Source of the DNA: Planctomycetota bacterium | Lineage (GTDB): Bacteria; Planctomycetota; UBA1135; GCA-002686595 | Length of the DNA stretch: 64,000 bases | NCBI GenBank assembly: GCA_012960475.1 | Contig: DUBE01000030.1 | Span: forward strand, 1 to 64,000 | Direction of reading: 5' to 3' | In this document: piece by piece, positions 27,658 to 36,294 of the stretch | Position numbering within the stretch: the stretch's first letter is position 1 | How the letters are laid out: every line of letters begins with the position of its first letter | Position numbers and translations under genes: made by a program | Notes under the pieces: generated by a model | What the model saw: the letters and a program-made list of their open reading frames with translations, nothing else | Told to the model about the DNA's origin: nothing | Databases searched by the model: none

Positions 27658-27702
27658 ATCCTTCCCAAATGGGGCACCTGCAGCGCTATTCTGTGTGTCC
27701 TG

Positions 27703-27780
27703 GCGGGATGCCCCGCACACAGTGCCCCTGCGCGGAGTAACCCGCACACTGTTTCCCACGCGGATTGTCCCGCGCTCACC
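27703..27780. repeat. Array of three short GCGG-n-CCCGC hairpins
   Basis: Three units start at 27703, 27732 and 27760 (periods 29 and 28 bp): GCGGGATGCCCCGC, GCGGAGTAACCCGC and GCGGATTGTCCCGC. The first two continue with ACAC. A larger inverted repeat, CTGTGTG (27691-27697) with CACACAG (27716-27722), encloses the first. There is no T-tract. The array sits between the RND pump gene and the small lipoprotein gene and could be an mRNA-stabilising or attenuating element, or a set of protein-binding sites. Confidence 0.5.
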
Positions 27781-27795
27781 AACCCGATCACTCCC

Positions 27796-28113
27796 ATGAA
27801 ATTTCTGGCCCTTCTCCTGATTGCCCTGCCCTTGACCGCCTGCTGCGGAGACAAGACCACCGAAACCCCCGTCGACCCTGTTCCGGCCAAGACCACCTCC
27901 ATCAGCACCCATGTGCAGTGCGGCTGCACCATTGATTCGATTGGCCAGTGCGGCAACTTCGTCGAGATCGACTCGAAGTACATTCCGATTGCCAATGACA
28001 AGGAACTCGGCTTGGGCCACATGGAGTGGTGCAAGCAAGGCCCTGTGGCAGCCGATGTCGCAGGTGAAGTGGTAGACGGTAAGTTCGTCGTCACCAAGCT
28101 GGACACCAAGTGA
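27796..28113 (+). CDS. Small Cys-rich lipoprotein (DUF6370-like)
   Basis: A 105-residue lipoprotein. The signal LALLLIALPLTAC ends at a lipobox LTAC-C. The mature domain has VQCGCTIDSIGQCGNFVEIDSK, then GHMEWCK and a C-terminal strand AGEVVDGKFVVTKLD. The pattern resembles the small DUF6370 family, whose CxxC-type turn and later Cys suggest metal or disulfide chemistry. It follows the metal pump gene by 138 bp and precedes a strong terminator, so it is probably the last gene of the efflux operon or under separate control through the hairpin array. Confidence 0.75.
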   Translation: MKFLALLLIALPLTACCGDKTTETPVDPVPAKTTSISTHVQCGCTIDSIGQCGNFVEIDSKYIPIANDKELGLGHMEWCKQGPVAADVAGEVVDGKFVVTKLDTK

Positions 28114-28167
28114 ATGGAACAGGCGCTTGAAGCCTGACACTCTCTAGGCTCAGTACTCTGAGAACAC

Positions 28168-28202
28168 AGCCCAGGGCACCGCTCTTGCGGTGTCCTGGGC
28201 TT
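28168..28202 (+). terminator. Strong hairpin terminator after the metal efflux operon
   Basis: AGCCCAGGGCACCGC pairs with GCGGTGTCCTGGGCT around a TCTT loop: 15 bp with one G-T wobble. The T-tail is poor (TTGTAT), so it may work with Rho or in both directions. Confidence 0.65.
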
Positions 28203-28231
28203 GTATCATGGCGTAAGCCCCATCAACACCT

Positions 28232-28765
28232 ATGAACTTCTCCCGCCGTCACGACCGCTGGCTCCGCAAGCTGCCCACCTCTCCCAAGGACGAGGGTCTC
28301 GTTTGCCTGCTGGTGATCCGACCTGGGACCGAAGAAAGCGGAGAGCGAGAACTTCGAGAATCCATCGAACTGACCATCGAAGGGGGTATCGCTGGAGATC
28401 GCTGGATCAAGAACTCCGAACGCAACTTGGGCAGTCAGGTCAGCTTGATCAACACACACATGATCGGACAACTCGCCGGCAAGACTCCGGTGGAACTCTG
28501 CGGGGACAACCTGCATGTGGACCTGGACCTCTCCGAAACCAACCTGCCCATCGGCACGCACCTTCTCATCGGCAGCGCAATACTCGAAATCAGCGCTGTT
28601 CCCCACAGACCCTGCAGAACATTCTGCCACCGCTTCGGCACCCAAGCCGCCAAGCGCGTGACCCGCGGCAACGCCACGGGCCTGCGCGGTCGCGGGGTTC
28701 TCTGCCGAGTGGTCCAGGCAGGAACAATCCAAGTCGCTGACCGGATCGAGGTGCGGCGGGATTAG
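28232..28765 (+). CDS. MOSC-domain protein
   Basis: A 177-residue MOSC domain protein. GLVCLLVIRPGTEESG, then IEGGIAGDRWI (the conserved GDRH-like step), SQVSLIN, LCGDNLHVDLDLSETNLPIGTHLLIGSAILEIS and finally PHRPCRTF with the conserved cysteine in the MOSC C-terminal motif. Family members bind sulfur or molybdenum cofactor and are often sulfur carriers. It stands alone between a terminator and the large ThuA protein. A TATCAT hexamer (28204-28209) lies 22 nt before the start. Confidence 0.88.
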   Translation: MNFSRRHDRWLRKLPTSPKDEGLVCLLVIRPGTEESGERELRESIELTIEGGIAGDRWIKNSERNLGSQVSLINTHMIGQLAGKTPVELCGDNLHVDLDLSETNLPIGTHLLIGSAILEISAVPHRPCRTFCHRFGTQAAKRVTRGNATGLRGRGVLCRVVQAGTIQVADRIEVRRD

Positions 28766-28926
28766 GCTCAGCGAGAGCAGCTTGACTGCCCTCAACGCCC
28801 GCAGCCGAGATCGCAGAACACACCACGAGCATGCTCCCGGGCCCGGGGTCACTCTTGTCCTTGCGCAGATTGGGCACTGCTGGCCCCGACTCGACCCCAA
28901 TAGCGGCGTAGCCCGGGCTCAACGGT

Positions 28927-28932
28927 TACCCT
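28927..28932 (+). promoter_or_regulatory. Leaderless-type -10 box (TACCCT) of the ThuA/cytochrome gene
   Basis: TACCCT ends 6 nt before the ATG at 28939; there is no Shine-Dalgarno. Confidence 0.45.
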
Positions 28933-28938
28933 TGGCCC

Positions 28939-31900
28939 ATGGACAAGTCCCCCACCTCCTCCTGGCTGCTTGCTTGCTGGGTTGGTTTGCTCTTGCTGGT
29001 CATCGCGGGTCCCTCTCTTGGCGTGCAAGGAGAGGCGCAACCCCTACGGGTCTACTTGCGGGCGGGACCCAAAACCCATGGTCCTGGGGAGCATGACCAT
29101 CCGCGATTCCTGGCGGATTGGTCGCAGCTGCTGGAGAAACGCGGAGCGGTCGTGGATGGATCCCTGGAGTTTCCGAGCAGCGCGGCCTTGGCGAAGACCG
29201 ATGTCCTGGTCTTCTACGCGGCAGAGGGAGGCACCCTCAACCCTCAACAACGCCAAGATCTGGATCGCTACCTGGCCCGGGGCGGGGGCATTGTGGCTCT
29301 GCACGATGCGGTCTGCGGCAACGATGCTCAGTGGTTCAAAACCATTATTGGAGGCGCGTGGGAACACGGTCACTCCAAATGGAAGATGGGCAAGCTCGGG
29401 TTGTACATGGACTCCATGGAACATCCCATCACAAAAGGCATCCCGCACTTTGATTTGGAGGACGAGATCTATTTCGATCTGCACCTCGATCCCAAGACCA
29501 ATGTATTGGCCAACAGTTTTCACACGGTGTTCGATGTGACCCCCCAGCTCTGGACCTATGAGCCTGGGAGCTACCGGGCTTTTGTCAGCATCCAAGGGCA
29601 CTTTACCAAGACCTTCGACCATCCAGCCTGGCAGGCAATTGTCTTGCGCGGGATTGCCTGGGCGGGCAATCGTGATGCGGACTTGTTCTTGCAGCCAGGC
29701 GAATTAGCAGGCCTGCGGTATCCCCCCGGCGGCCCCACCCCCCCCGCGAAAGCCAAAGAGAGCTTTGAACTTCATCCTGATTTTGAGATGCAGTGCGTTG
29801 CCTGGGAACCCATGGTGATCAACCCGATCTCCGTGGACTGGGACCGGGACGGTCGCATGTGGGTGGCCTGCACGCCAGGGTATCCCTACAAGGAAAAATT
29901 CACCGGAGTTGCTGCCCATGACCAGATCCTGATCTTGGAAGATTCCAACGGGGATGGAGTCATGGATCAGCGCGCGGTGTTCTATGAAGGCCTCGATCTA
30001 GTGACGAGTTTGGTGCGCCATGAGAATGGCGTAATCGTGACCGCCGCGCCTGATATCCTCTACCTGGAAGACACCAACGGGGACGATCGTGCTGACAAGA
30101 CAACCGTGCTCTACACGGGCTTTGGTTACGGAGACACCCACGCAGTGATCAGCAACATGCGCTGGGGCCCCGACGGTTGGATCTACTGCACACAGGGTTA
30201 CAGCGGTGGGGCTTCCAGGGACATTCGTGGCGCGGCGGATCCCAGCAAGAGCCTCGGTTCCATACGCAATGGCCTGCTGCGCTTCCGAGCTGATGGGTCT
30301 GCCATCGAACTGGTCTCGTCCTATGGCAGCAACACCTGGGGCCTCGATTTCACACCGGATGGGGAATTGTTCTTCACCATGGCCAACGGTTCCCACGCGC
30401 GCCATGTGGTTCTTCCAGAGCGAATGCTCGCAGGACACAGGGTTGGCGGCGTCAACTCCTGGAAGGACATTGTCGATCACCGCAAGGCTTTCCCCGCGTT
30501 TCATGACGGTCGTATCAGTTACCTGCAGATCGACTTTGTGGGCGGCTTCACTGCTGCGGCAGGTTGTCTGGTTCAAAGCGGGGGAGCCTGGCCCTCGGAG
30601 TTCGACCTGGATCACTTTGTCTGCGAGCCCACGATAAACCTCGTACACCGAGATGAACTGACCGCGCGCGGGGTGACTTTCACCGCCAGCAAACCCAGGC
30701 AAGCGGAGTTCCTTGCCTCACGGGATCTCTGGTTCCGGCCAGTGCACTTGCGCACTGGGCCGGACGGTGCCATGTATGTTCTGGATTTCTACAATCAGGC
30801 TGCGGTGCACAACGACACCCGCGGACCCAAGCACGGCCCCACCAACGCAGCAATACGCCCGGACCGAGACAAATTACATGGGCGCATCTGGCGGGTACAG
30901 CACACCGACGCCCGGGACATGTTGACGAGTTTGCCCCCTGATACTGAGGGCCTGATTGCATCCCTTGGATCCAGGGGATCTTGGCAACGGCGCACAGCGG
31001 AGCGCCTCCTTCGAGAGGGGAAAGGAACGACGGCGGTGCCAGCCCTGCTTGAATCCTTGAGCAAGTCTGATTCGGTTCACATGCGTTTACATTCTCTGGC
31101 CCTGGTTCACGATCTTGCGGACGACCAAGAAACCAGGCTCCGCGCCGTCGGAATGGGGCTCAACGACCCGGACCCTGCACTTCAACGGCGCGCAGCTTTT
31201 CTGGCAGGGCCCCTCATGGAAAGTGGAGATGCAGCCAAGAACCTGAGCGAGACCTTGCTGCGGCTTGCCATAACATCCAAGGACGAACGCACACGCATGG
31301 CGGCCCTATTGTCCCTGAACCATGGGAACCTGGAAGAGGGGGCGCTCACACAGCTTGTGTCCCTTGCTCCTGAATTAAACGACAATTGGAGTCGCTCGGC
31401 CCTGCTGGCCGCTCTCTTGAGCGATCCGATCACCAGTCTAGGCGCCATGGTCGCAGGACCTGAATCTTCAGCAACCCGCGCCTTGGCTGAAGAGCTGGGA
31501 CAAAAAATTGGCGCAAGACGGGACCCGATCCTGACCAACAGGGCACTGATTGCATTGGCCGCAGGGAACATCAATGAAGCCTCCAAGGTCGCTTTCCTCG
31601 GTTCCCTGAATACGGCCCTTGGCGAACGCTTCAAAGCACAAAGCGAACCCAGAGTGATCGCCGCCGTTGAAGAATTGCTTTCAAGCGAATCAATCTCTCT
31701 TGCCAACGCGACCCTGCCCCTGACTGAACGCTTTGAGGGCCGCGCCCTGGATGCAGCGTCCGTCGCCTTTGGACAACGCCTGCTGCTCGCAGCCCAAGAC
31801 CCGGAAGCCTCCTATGAAACATGCATGGTCGCCTTACGTGCGCTCTTACCGATTCAGAACCTGCGCAGAGAAGCGGTACAAATCGCAGGCGAGATGTTGG

Positions 31901-33936
31901 TACCCCATGCGCCTCTCAAGATACAGCTGGAAGCGATTAAGCTACTCAATGACTGCAGGGATGATGCGGTTGGAACCGTGCTAGCCAGTAGTTTGCCTGG
32001 ACTCGGGCGACAGGCGAGAGACGCGGCTTTCGAGAGCATCATGACCCGCACGGAGCGGGTACCAGCCCTGCTTGCTGCTCTTGAGACAAAGGCCCTGCGA
32101 CCTCTGGATCTTGGCCCCCGCCTCCTGCATCGCCTGCGCCATCACCCCGAAGAACAAGTGGCCATTGAAGCGACAAGGGTACTCGATGCTTTCGCAAGCA
32201 CGGACTCCACCCTGGCACGGTTGGAAACGCTGCTACCCTTGGTCAGTACTCCTGGTGATGTAGGGAAGGGAGCGGCCTTGTTCATGGAACACTGTGGAAC
32301 CTGCCACATATTTGAAGGCCAGGGCGCAGCGGTTGGACCTGAGCTCACGGGCATGGGCGCGCACGGAATCAAGGAACTCCTTGAAATCGTGCTCGACCCC
32401 AACCGGGAAGTGGACCCCGCCTACGTTGAGTATGTAGCACAGACCCTGGATGGGAAAACCTACACAGGAATCATGGTGCGCGAGACTCCTGAAGGCATCG
32501 TCCTGCGCAACACGAACGGCGATGAGAATGTGGCCAGGCGGGACTTGGACAGTCTTAGATCCACGGGAATTTCGCTCATGCCAACGGGGTTGGGCGATCT
32601 GGGACCAGAAGTATTGCGCGATATCATGGCTTACCTGACGCGGAACTCCCAAGGGCTGCAGATCCTGGACCTGGAGCTGGTAGCCAATGTGAACTCGGGC
32701 GAATACCTCTTTGACGATCAACGGAACGAGGGCTACACCTTCAAGCGCATGGGAATCCTAGAGATCGAAGGCGTACCTTTCAGCCTGCGCGACCCCAGCA
32801 CCCTGGCAAGCGGCAAGAACATTCTTGTGCTCAAAGGTGGGCCGAATACCAGCCAAAGCTCCAAGACCGACTATCCCAGGCGGGTCGTGATCCCGGTCAA
32901 CCAGAAGATGGCACGGGTACATGTGCTCGGGGGCATTGCGGCTTGGGGGCATCCCTATGGCACGAAGAAGATCTCGCCTCTGGTAGATATGACTTTCATG
33001 TTCGAAGACGGCAGCAGCGAGACACAGGTGCTCTCCAATGGCGTTCACTTCGCCGATTGGATCGGGCACTTTGATGTGCCCGGATCAACATTTGTGCCAG
33101 GTCTTCTGGCCCATGGTCCGGGACAGGTCCGCCGCTTTACGGTAGATCTTTCCACACCACGGCATGTGCAGGCGATCGTGCTCAAGAGCTACGATGTGAT
33201 GGCCGCTCCGGTGTTCTTGGCCATGACCGCAGATACCAATTCCGGTCAAGAAGCCCCTGCCCCGAGCCTGCCCACGCGCCCCACCGGAGACCTCTCAGGG
33301 GTGAACACATGGATCTTTGGAGGCGGTTCGAGCCACGACTTCGAGCACTGGTTCCGAGACGAAGATGTCAAATCCCTCTCTACTCCCAATCGCAAGGTCC
33401 AGTACACCGACAACGAAGAAACCTTGCTGGCTGGACTCGAAACCACAGACACCCTGATCTTCTGCACCAACCAACCCCTGACCAAAAGGACTCAAGACCT
33501 CATCAACCGCCATGTTGCCGAGGGCGGCAGCCTCCTGGCCCTGCATCCCGGGGTCTGGTTCAACTGGCCCGACTGGCCCGAGTTGCACACCAAGATCCTG
33601 GGCGCCGGCGCCTACAGCCACGAACCCCTGCGCGCCTTCGATGTGAGCATCGAGACCACCAAGCACCCCGCAGTCAAAGGAGTTCCCGCGCGCTTCGAGA
33701 TCGTGGACGAGTTGTATCGAATCAAAGCTCCGGCGGAATCGGACCTTGCCATCGAGACCCTGGCCCGCTCGACGTCGCGCCACGGGGGCGATTCCTTCCC
33801 CTGCGTCTGGGTCCCCGACACAGGCGCCGGCAAGGTTCTGATCGTGACCCTCGGCCACGATGGGCGCGCCCACGAACTCGCCGCCTTCCGGACCCTGATG
33901 CAGTCAGGGGTCAGCTGGCTGGAAGAACGTCCCTAA
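28939..33936 (+). CDS. Giant secreted ThuA - beta-propeller - HEAT - cytochrome c - ThuA protein
   Basis: A 1665-residue exported protein. A signal peptide occupies about residues 1-31. A ThuA domain (about 34-245) includes ALHDAVCGNDAQWFKTIIGGAWEHGHSKW. A beta-propeller follows (about 275-660) of the membrane-bound-dehydrogenase/glucose-sorbosone type (DWDRDGRMWVACTPGYPYKE, DSNGDGVMD, FTPDGELFFT). Residues 690-1100 form HEAT-like helical repeats. A c-type haem site is at Cys1119-x2-Cys1122-His1123 (CGTCH), with the distal GVHM/GTGM-type Met likely downstream. A beta-rich domain spans about 1230-1440. A second ThuA domain runs from about 1455 to the end (LLALHPGVWFNW, PAVKGVP). Such proteins in Planctomycetota are thought to act on sugars in the periplasm with electron transfer to the haem. 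Substrate unknown. Confidence 0.9.
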   Translation: MDKSPTSSWLLACWVGLLLLVIAGPSLGVQGEAQPLRVYLRAGPKTHGPGEHDHPRFLADWSQLLEKRGAVVDGSLEFPSSAALAKTDVLVFYAAEGGTLNPQQRQDLDRYLARGGGIVALHDAVCGNDAQWFKTIIGGAWEHGHSKWKMGKLGLYMDSMEHPITKGIPHFDLEDEIYFDLHLDPKTNVLANSFHTVFDVTPQLWTYEPGSYRAFVSIQGHFTKTFDHPAWQAIVLRGIAWAGNRDADLFLQPGELAGLRYPPGGPTPPAKAKESFELHPDFEMQCVAWEPMVINPISVDWDRDGRMWVACTPGYPYKEKFTGVAAHDQILILEDSNGDGVMDQRAVFYEGLDLVTSLVRHENGVIVTAAPDILYLEDTNGDDRADKTTVLYTGFGYGDTHAVISNMRWGPDGWIYCTQGYSGGASRDIRGAADPSKSLGSIRNGLLRFRADGSAIELVSSYGSNTWGLDFTPDGELFFTMANGSHARHVVLPERMLAGHRVGGVNSWKDIVDHRKAFPAFHDGRISYLQIDFVGGFTAAAGCLVQSGGAWPSEFDLDHFVCEPTINLVHRDELTARGVTFTASKPRQAEFLASRDLWFRPVHLRTGPDGAMYVLDFYNQAAVHNDTRGPKHGPTNAAIRPDRDKLHGRIWRVQHTDARDMLTSLPPDTEGLIASLGSRGSWQRRTAERLLREGKGTTAVPALLESLSKSDSVHMRLHSLALVHDLADDQETRLRAVGMGLNDPDPALQRRAAFLAGPLMESGDAAKNLSETLLRLAITSKDERTRMAALLSLNHGNLEEGALTQLVSLAPELNDNWSRSALLAALLSDPITSLGAMVAGPESSATRALAEELGQKIGARRDPILTNRALIALAAGNINEASKVAFLGSLNTALGERFKAQSEPRVIAAVEELLSSESISLANATLPLTERFEGRALDAASVAFGQRLLLAAQDPEASYETCMVALRALLPIQNLRREAVQIAGEMLVPHAPLKIQLEAIKLLNDCRDDAVGTVLASSLPGLGRQARDAAFESIMTRTERVPALLAALETKALRPLDLGPRLLHRLRHHPEEQVAIEATRVLDAFASTDSTLARLETLLPLVSTPGDVGKGAALFMEHCGTCHIFEGQGAAVGPELTGMGAHGIKELLEIVLDPNREVDPAYVEYVAQTLDGKTYTGIMVRETPEGIVLRNTNGDENVARRDLDSLRSTGISLMPTGLGDLGPEVLRDIMAYLTRNSQGLQILDLELVANVNSGEYLFDDQRNEGYTFKRMGILEIEGVPFSLRDPSTLASGKNILVLKGGPNTSQSSKTDYPRRVVIPVNQKMARVHVLGGIAAWGHPYGTKKISPLVDMTFMFEDGSSETQVLSNGVHFADWIGHFDVPGSTFVPGLLAHGPGQVRRFTVDLSTPRHVQAIVLKSYDVMAAPVFLAMTADTNSGQEAPAPSLPTRPTGDLSGVNTWIFGGGSSHDFEHWFRDEDVKSLSTPNRKVQYTDNEETLLAGLETTDTLIFCTNQPLTKRTQDLINRHVAEGGSLLALHPGVWFNWPDWPELHTKILGAGAYSHEPLRAFDVSIETTKHPAVKGVPARFEIVDELYRIKAPAESDLAIETLARSTSRHGGDSFPCVWVPDTGAGKVLIVTLGHDGRAHELAAFRTLMQSGVSWLEERP

Positions 33937-34000
33937 CGCGAATCTGGTTGCAAGAAACAGTTACACTGCCCAACCCCAGATCACCCGCACTATTACGATC

Positions 34001-34099
34001 ATGCCTCTCGCCCTACTGCGCACCCGTCTCAGCCTAGTCGCGCTACTTGCATCCATTCCCGCCTACGCACAGAGCTGACCTGGCTGAAGCACCCCGGCG
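34001..34099 (+). pseudogene. Signal-peptide segment cut off by two in-frame TGA codons
   Basis: ATG 34001 opens a perfect signal peptide (LVALLASIPAYAQS) in the same frame as the barrel gene at 34100. The frame then meets TGA at 34076-34078 and again at 34085-34087. Shifting by one base between them also gives an open path. The barrel gene has probably lost its export signal by small indels, unless this is a sequence error. Confidence 0.65.
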
Positions 34100-35053
34100 G
34101 TGCCTCGCTTTGGCGAGATGGAAGTCAGTTTGGCTTCCGAACAAGTTGGTGCCTGGCGTCTGCGCTTGAACCTCGACTCCGGTTGGGGTTTTGAGGGCGG
34201 ACACTCGGAAAACAAGGGGCTCTCCCCCGGGGGCGCCGTAATCGCTGTGCCCGAACACCGGCACAAAGTAGAGGTGGACCTCTGGCGGGCTGAGTTTGTT
34301 GCGGCTTACACCTTCACAGAAAACTGGGACGCTTGGCTGCGGCTGCCATTTGAACGCAAGATCCGCACGGCTTCAATTGAACTTGTGGAACCCGCCACCC
34401 AAGCAGAGCAGGATGCGATGGAGCGCAACCTGCTGATCCACCACGCCAGCGCTACCCTTGAGGGCCTGAGCGATCCGTCCCTATTGGCAGCCACGCGCAG
34501 CACTGGTCTCTTCACCGAGAATGATGTCGTGGCCTTCGCCTTCGGCACCAGCATTCCACTGGGACAAACCGAAGAGAACCCCTACCTTCTCGGGGATGCG
34601 GGCGAGGCCCACGAGCACATGCAGTTTGGCACGGGCACCTTCACCCCCCTGTTGGAAGCCTTCTATGTGACCCCCATTTCGGAAGACACCAGCTTCTCGG
34701 TCAGTCTGGTGGGTAAGGCCCCGCTCTACGAGAATAGCAAGGGGTACAAGGGTTCGACGGAAGTCTCCGCTGGTGTCAATCTGCTCCACTCCTTGGATCC
34801 GAACTGGCGCGTGCGTGTGGGCTGGTCTTCCTTCTATCAAGACTTCGCCAAGTGGGACGGGGGACGCGATCCGAACTCTGGTCTGATCTCCCATGGTGCC
34901 ACCATGGGCGTGACCTATGATCTCGGCAAAGATTGGGACCTGTCCCTGGATCTGCGCCTGCCCATTTCGCAGCGGGCCCTGGACGGGCACAGCGACACCT
35001 ACGAGCACGGCCCCATGGTCCGCCTCGGTTTGTCGCGCTCGATTGGGCCCTGA
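34100..35053 (+). CDS. Outer-membrane beta-barrel-like protein, signal peptide interrupted
   Basis: 317 residues rich in alternating aromatic/hydrophobic strands typical of an outer-membrane barrel: VDLWRAEFVAAYTFTENWDAWLRLPFE, FAFGTSIPLG, WRVRVGWSSFYQDF and SLDLRLPISQRAL. The end LGLSRSIGP lacks the usual C-terminal Phe. A His-containing segment (EAHEHMQF) sits in the middle. I do not recognise a specific family; transport or porin-like proteins share this look. The coding frame is intact from GTG 34100, but the natural signal peptide lies upstream behind two stops. As read, the product would not be exported, so the gene may be a recent pseudogene. Confidence 0.7.
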   Translation: MPRFGEMEVSLASEQVGAWRLRLNLDSGWGFEGGHSENKGLSPGGAVIAVPEHRHKVEVDLWRAEFVAAYTFTENWDAWLRLPFERKIRTASIELVEPATQAEQDAMERNLLIHHASATLEGLSDPSLLAATRSTGLFTENDVVAFAFGTSIPLGQTEENPYLLGDAGEAHEHMQFGTGTFTPLLEAFYVTPISEDTSFSVSLVGKAPLYENSKGYKGSTEVSAGVNLLHSLDPNWRVRVGWSSFYQDFAKWDGGRDPNSGLISHGATMGVTYDLGKDWDLSLDLRLPISQRALDGHSDTYEHGPMVRLGLSRSIGP

Positions 35054-35070
35054 CAGCCCCAAGCAAGCGC

Positions 35071-35076
35071 TATCCT
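35071..35076 (+). promoter_or_regulatory. Leaderless-type -10 box (TATCCT) deciding the GTG start at 35083
   Basis: TATCCT ends 6 nt before GTG 35083, which is exactly where the protein family's first beta-strand begins. It supports this start over the open frame further upstream. Confidence 0.55.
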
Positions 35077-35082
35077 TCGGGC

Positions 35083-36294
35083 GTGAGCGTTTACCTGATT
35101 GCCACCTGTGACACGAAGGGCACCGAAGCAGAGTTCCTCGCCCAGCAACTCGTCAGCCAGGGCGTACCTGTACGCATCGTGGACACAGGATGCTTGGGCG
35201 AGTGCTCGATTCCTGTGCACATCTCCCGAGAAAAGGTTTTTGAAGCCGCCGGTACTTCTTTACTGGAACTCGTGCAACAGAACAACCGAGGCGTGGCGGT
35301 GGAAGCCGCTGCCCGAGGAGTGTGCGCCCTCATGCTCAAGGCCCACGCCCGCGGAGACCTGGACGGGGTGCTGGCCATCGGCGGCGGCGCCGGCACCCTG
35401 ATCGGAACCAGCCCCATGCGAGCGCTGCCCTTGGGCGTACCCAAGCTAATGGTCTCCACCATGGCCGCGGGTCAGGTACGTCCCTATGTGGGCGACAAGG
35501 ACGTGCTCATGCTGAACTCGGTAGTGGACATCAGTGGCCTCAACCGCATCAGCCGTCCGATCTTACGCAACGCAGCAGGAGCCATGGCGGGCATGGTTCG
35601 AGCGCGTCAGGAAGCGCCCAAAGCCCAAACAGATCGTCCTCTGATCGCCGCCAGCATGTTCGGCGTGACTACCCCTTGTGTGGAGCAAGCCCGCGAAATC
35701 TTCGAATCAGCGGGTTTTGAGGTGCTGGTGTTCCATGCCACGGGCATCGGCGGCCAGACCATGGAAGCTCTGATTAGAGAGGGCCTGCTCGCGGGAGTCC
35801 TGGACATCACCACCACCGAATTGGCGGATGAACACGTGGGCGGAACCCTTTCCGCTGGCCCTGAGCGCTTGAGAGGTGCCGCCGCCACGGGCCTTCCCCA
35901 AGTGGTCTCCGTGGGTGCCACCGACATGGTCAACTTCGCTGCGCGCAATACCGTGCCCGCAGCCTTCAAGGACCGCCAACTCTACACCCACAACGAGCAG
36001 GTGACGCTGATGCGCACCACAGCGCAGGAATGCGCCGCCATCGGCCGCATCATCGGTGAACGCCTGGCTGACTCGAAGGGCCCCACCACGATCTTGCTCC
36101 CCAGTCACGGAGTCTCCGCCCTCGATGCAGAGGGCCAGCCCTTCAATGACCCCAGCGCCCGCCAGGAACTCTTTGCCGCAATCCAAGAACACTGCGGCTC
36201 GATCCCCTGCGAGACCATTTCGGCCCACATCAACGACCCAGAATTCGCCGCCGCCGCGGCCAAGAAACTCCTTTCCCTGATCCCCAAGACATGA
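35083..36294 (+). CDS. Tm-1-like ATP-binding protein (UPF0261)
   Basis: A 403-residue protein of the UPF0261/Tm-1 N-domain family. It begins [15 protein letters not shown], the family's first strand and phosphate-binding turn. [41 protein letters not shown] and DTTTELADE-like ([14 protein letters not shown]) blocks complete the two Rossmann-like lobes, with [20 protein letters not shown] near the end. The plant homologue Tm-1 binds ATP and a viral replicase; the bacterial role is unknown. The stop overlaps the PEP-hydrolase-like gene by 4 bp. In plant Tm-1 the same two domains are fused, which agrees with a physical partnership. Confidence 0.9.
   Translation: MSVYLIATCDTKGTEAEFLAQQLVSQGVPVRIVDTGCLGECSIPVHISREKVFEAAGTSLLELVQQNNRGVAVEAAARGVCALMLKAHARGDLDGVLAIGGGAGTLIGTSPMRALPLGVPKLMVSTMAAGQVRPYVGDKDVLMLNSVVDISGLNRISRPILRNAAGAMAGMVRARQEAPKAQTDRPLIAASMFGVTTPCVEQAREIFESAGFEVLVFHATGIGGQTMEALIREGLLAGVLDITTTELADEHVGGTLSAGPERLRGAAATGLPQVVSVGATDMVNFAARNTVPAAFKDRQLYTHNEQVTLMRTTAQECAAIGRIIGERLADSKGPTTILLPSHGVSALDAEGQPFNDPSARQELFAAIQEHCGSIPCETISAHINDPEFAAAAAKKLLSLIPKT

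Noticed and set aside
27703-27780. CRISPR array
   Set aside because: The units are only 14 bp of similarity with 28-29 bp period, three copies, no unique spacers of normal length and no cas genes.
34076-34087. TGA read as selenocysteine in the barrel protein
   Set aside because: Two TGA codons within four codons directly after a signal peptide, no conserved Cys context and no visible SECIS hairpin make decay or error far more likely.
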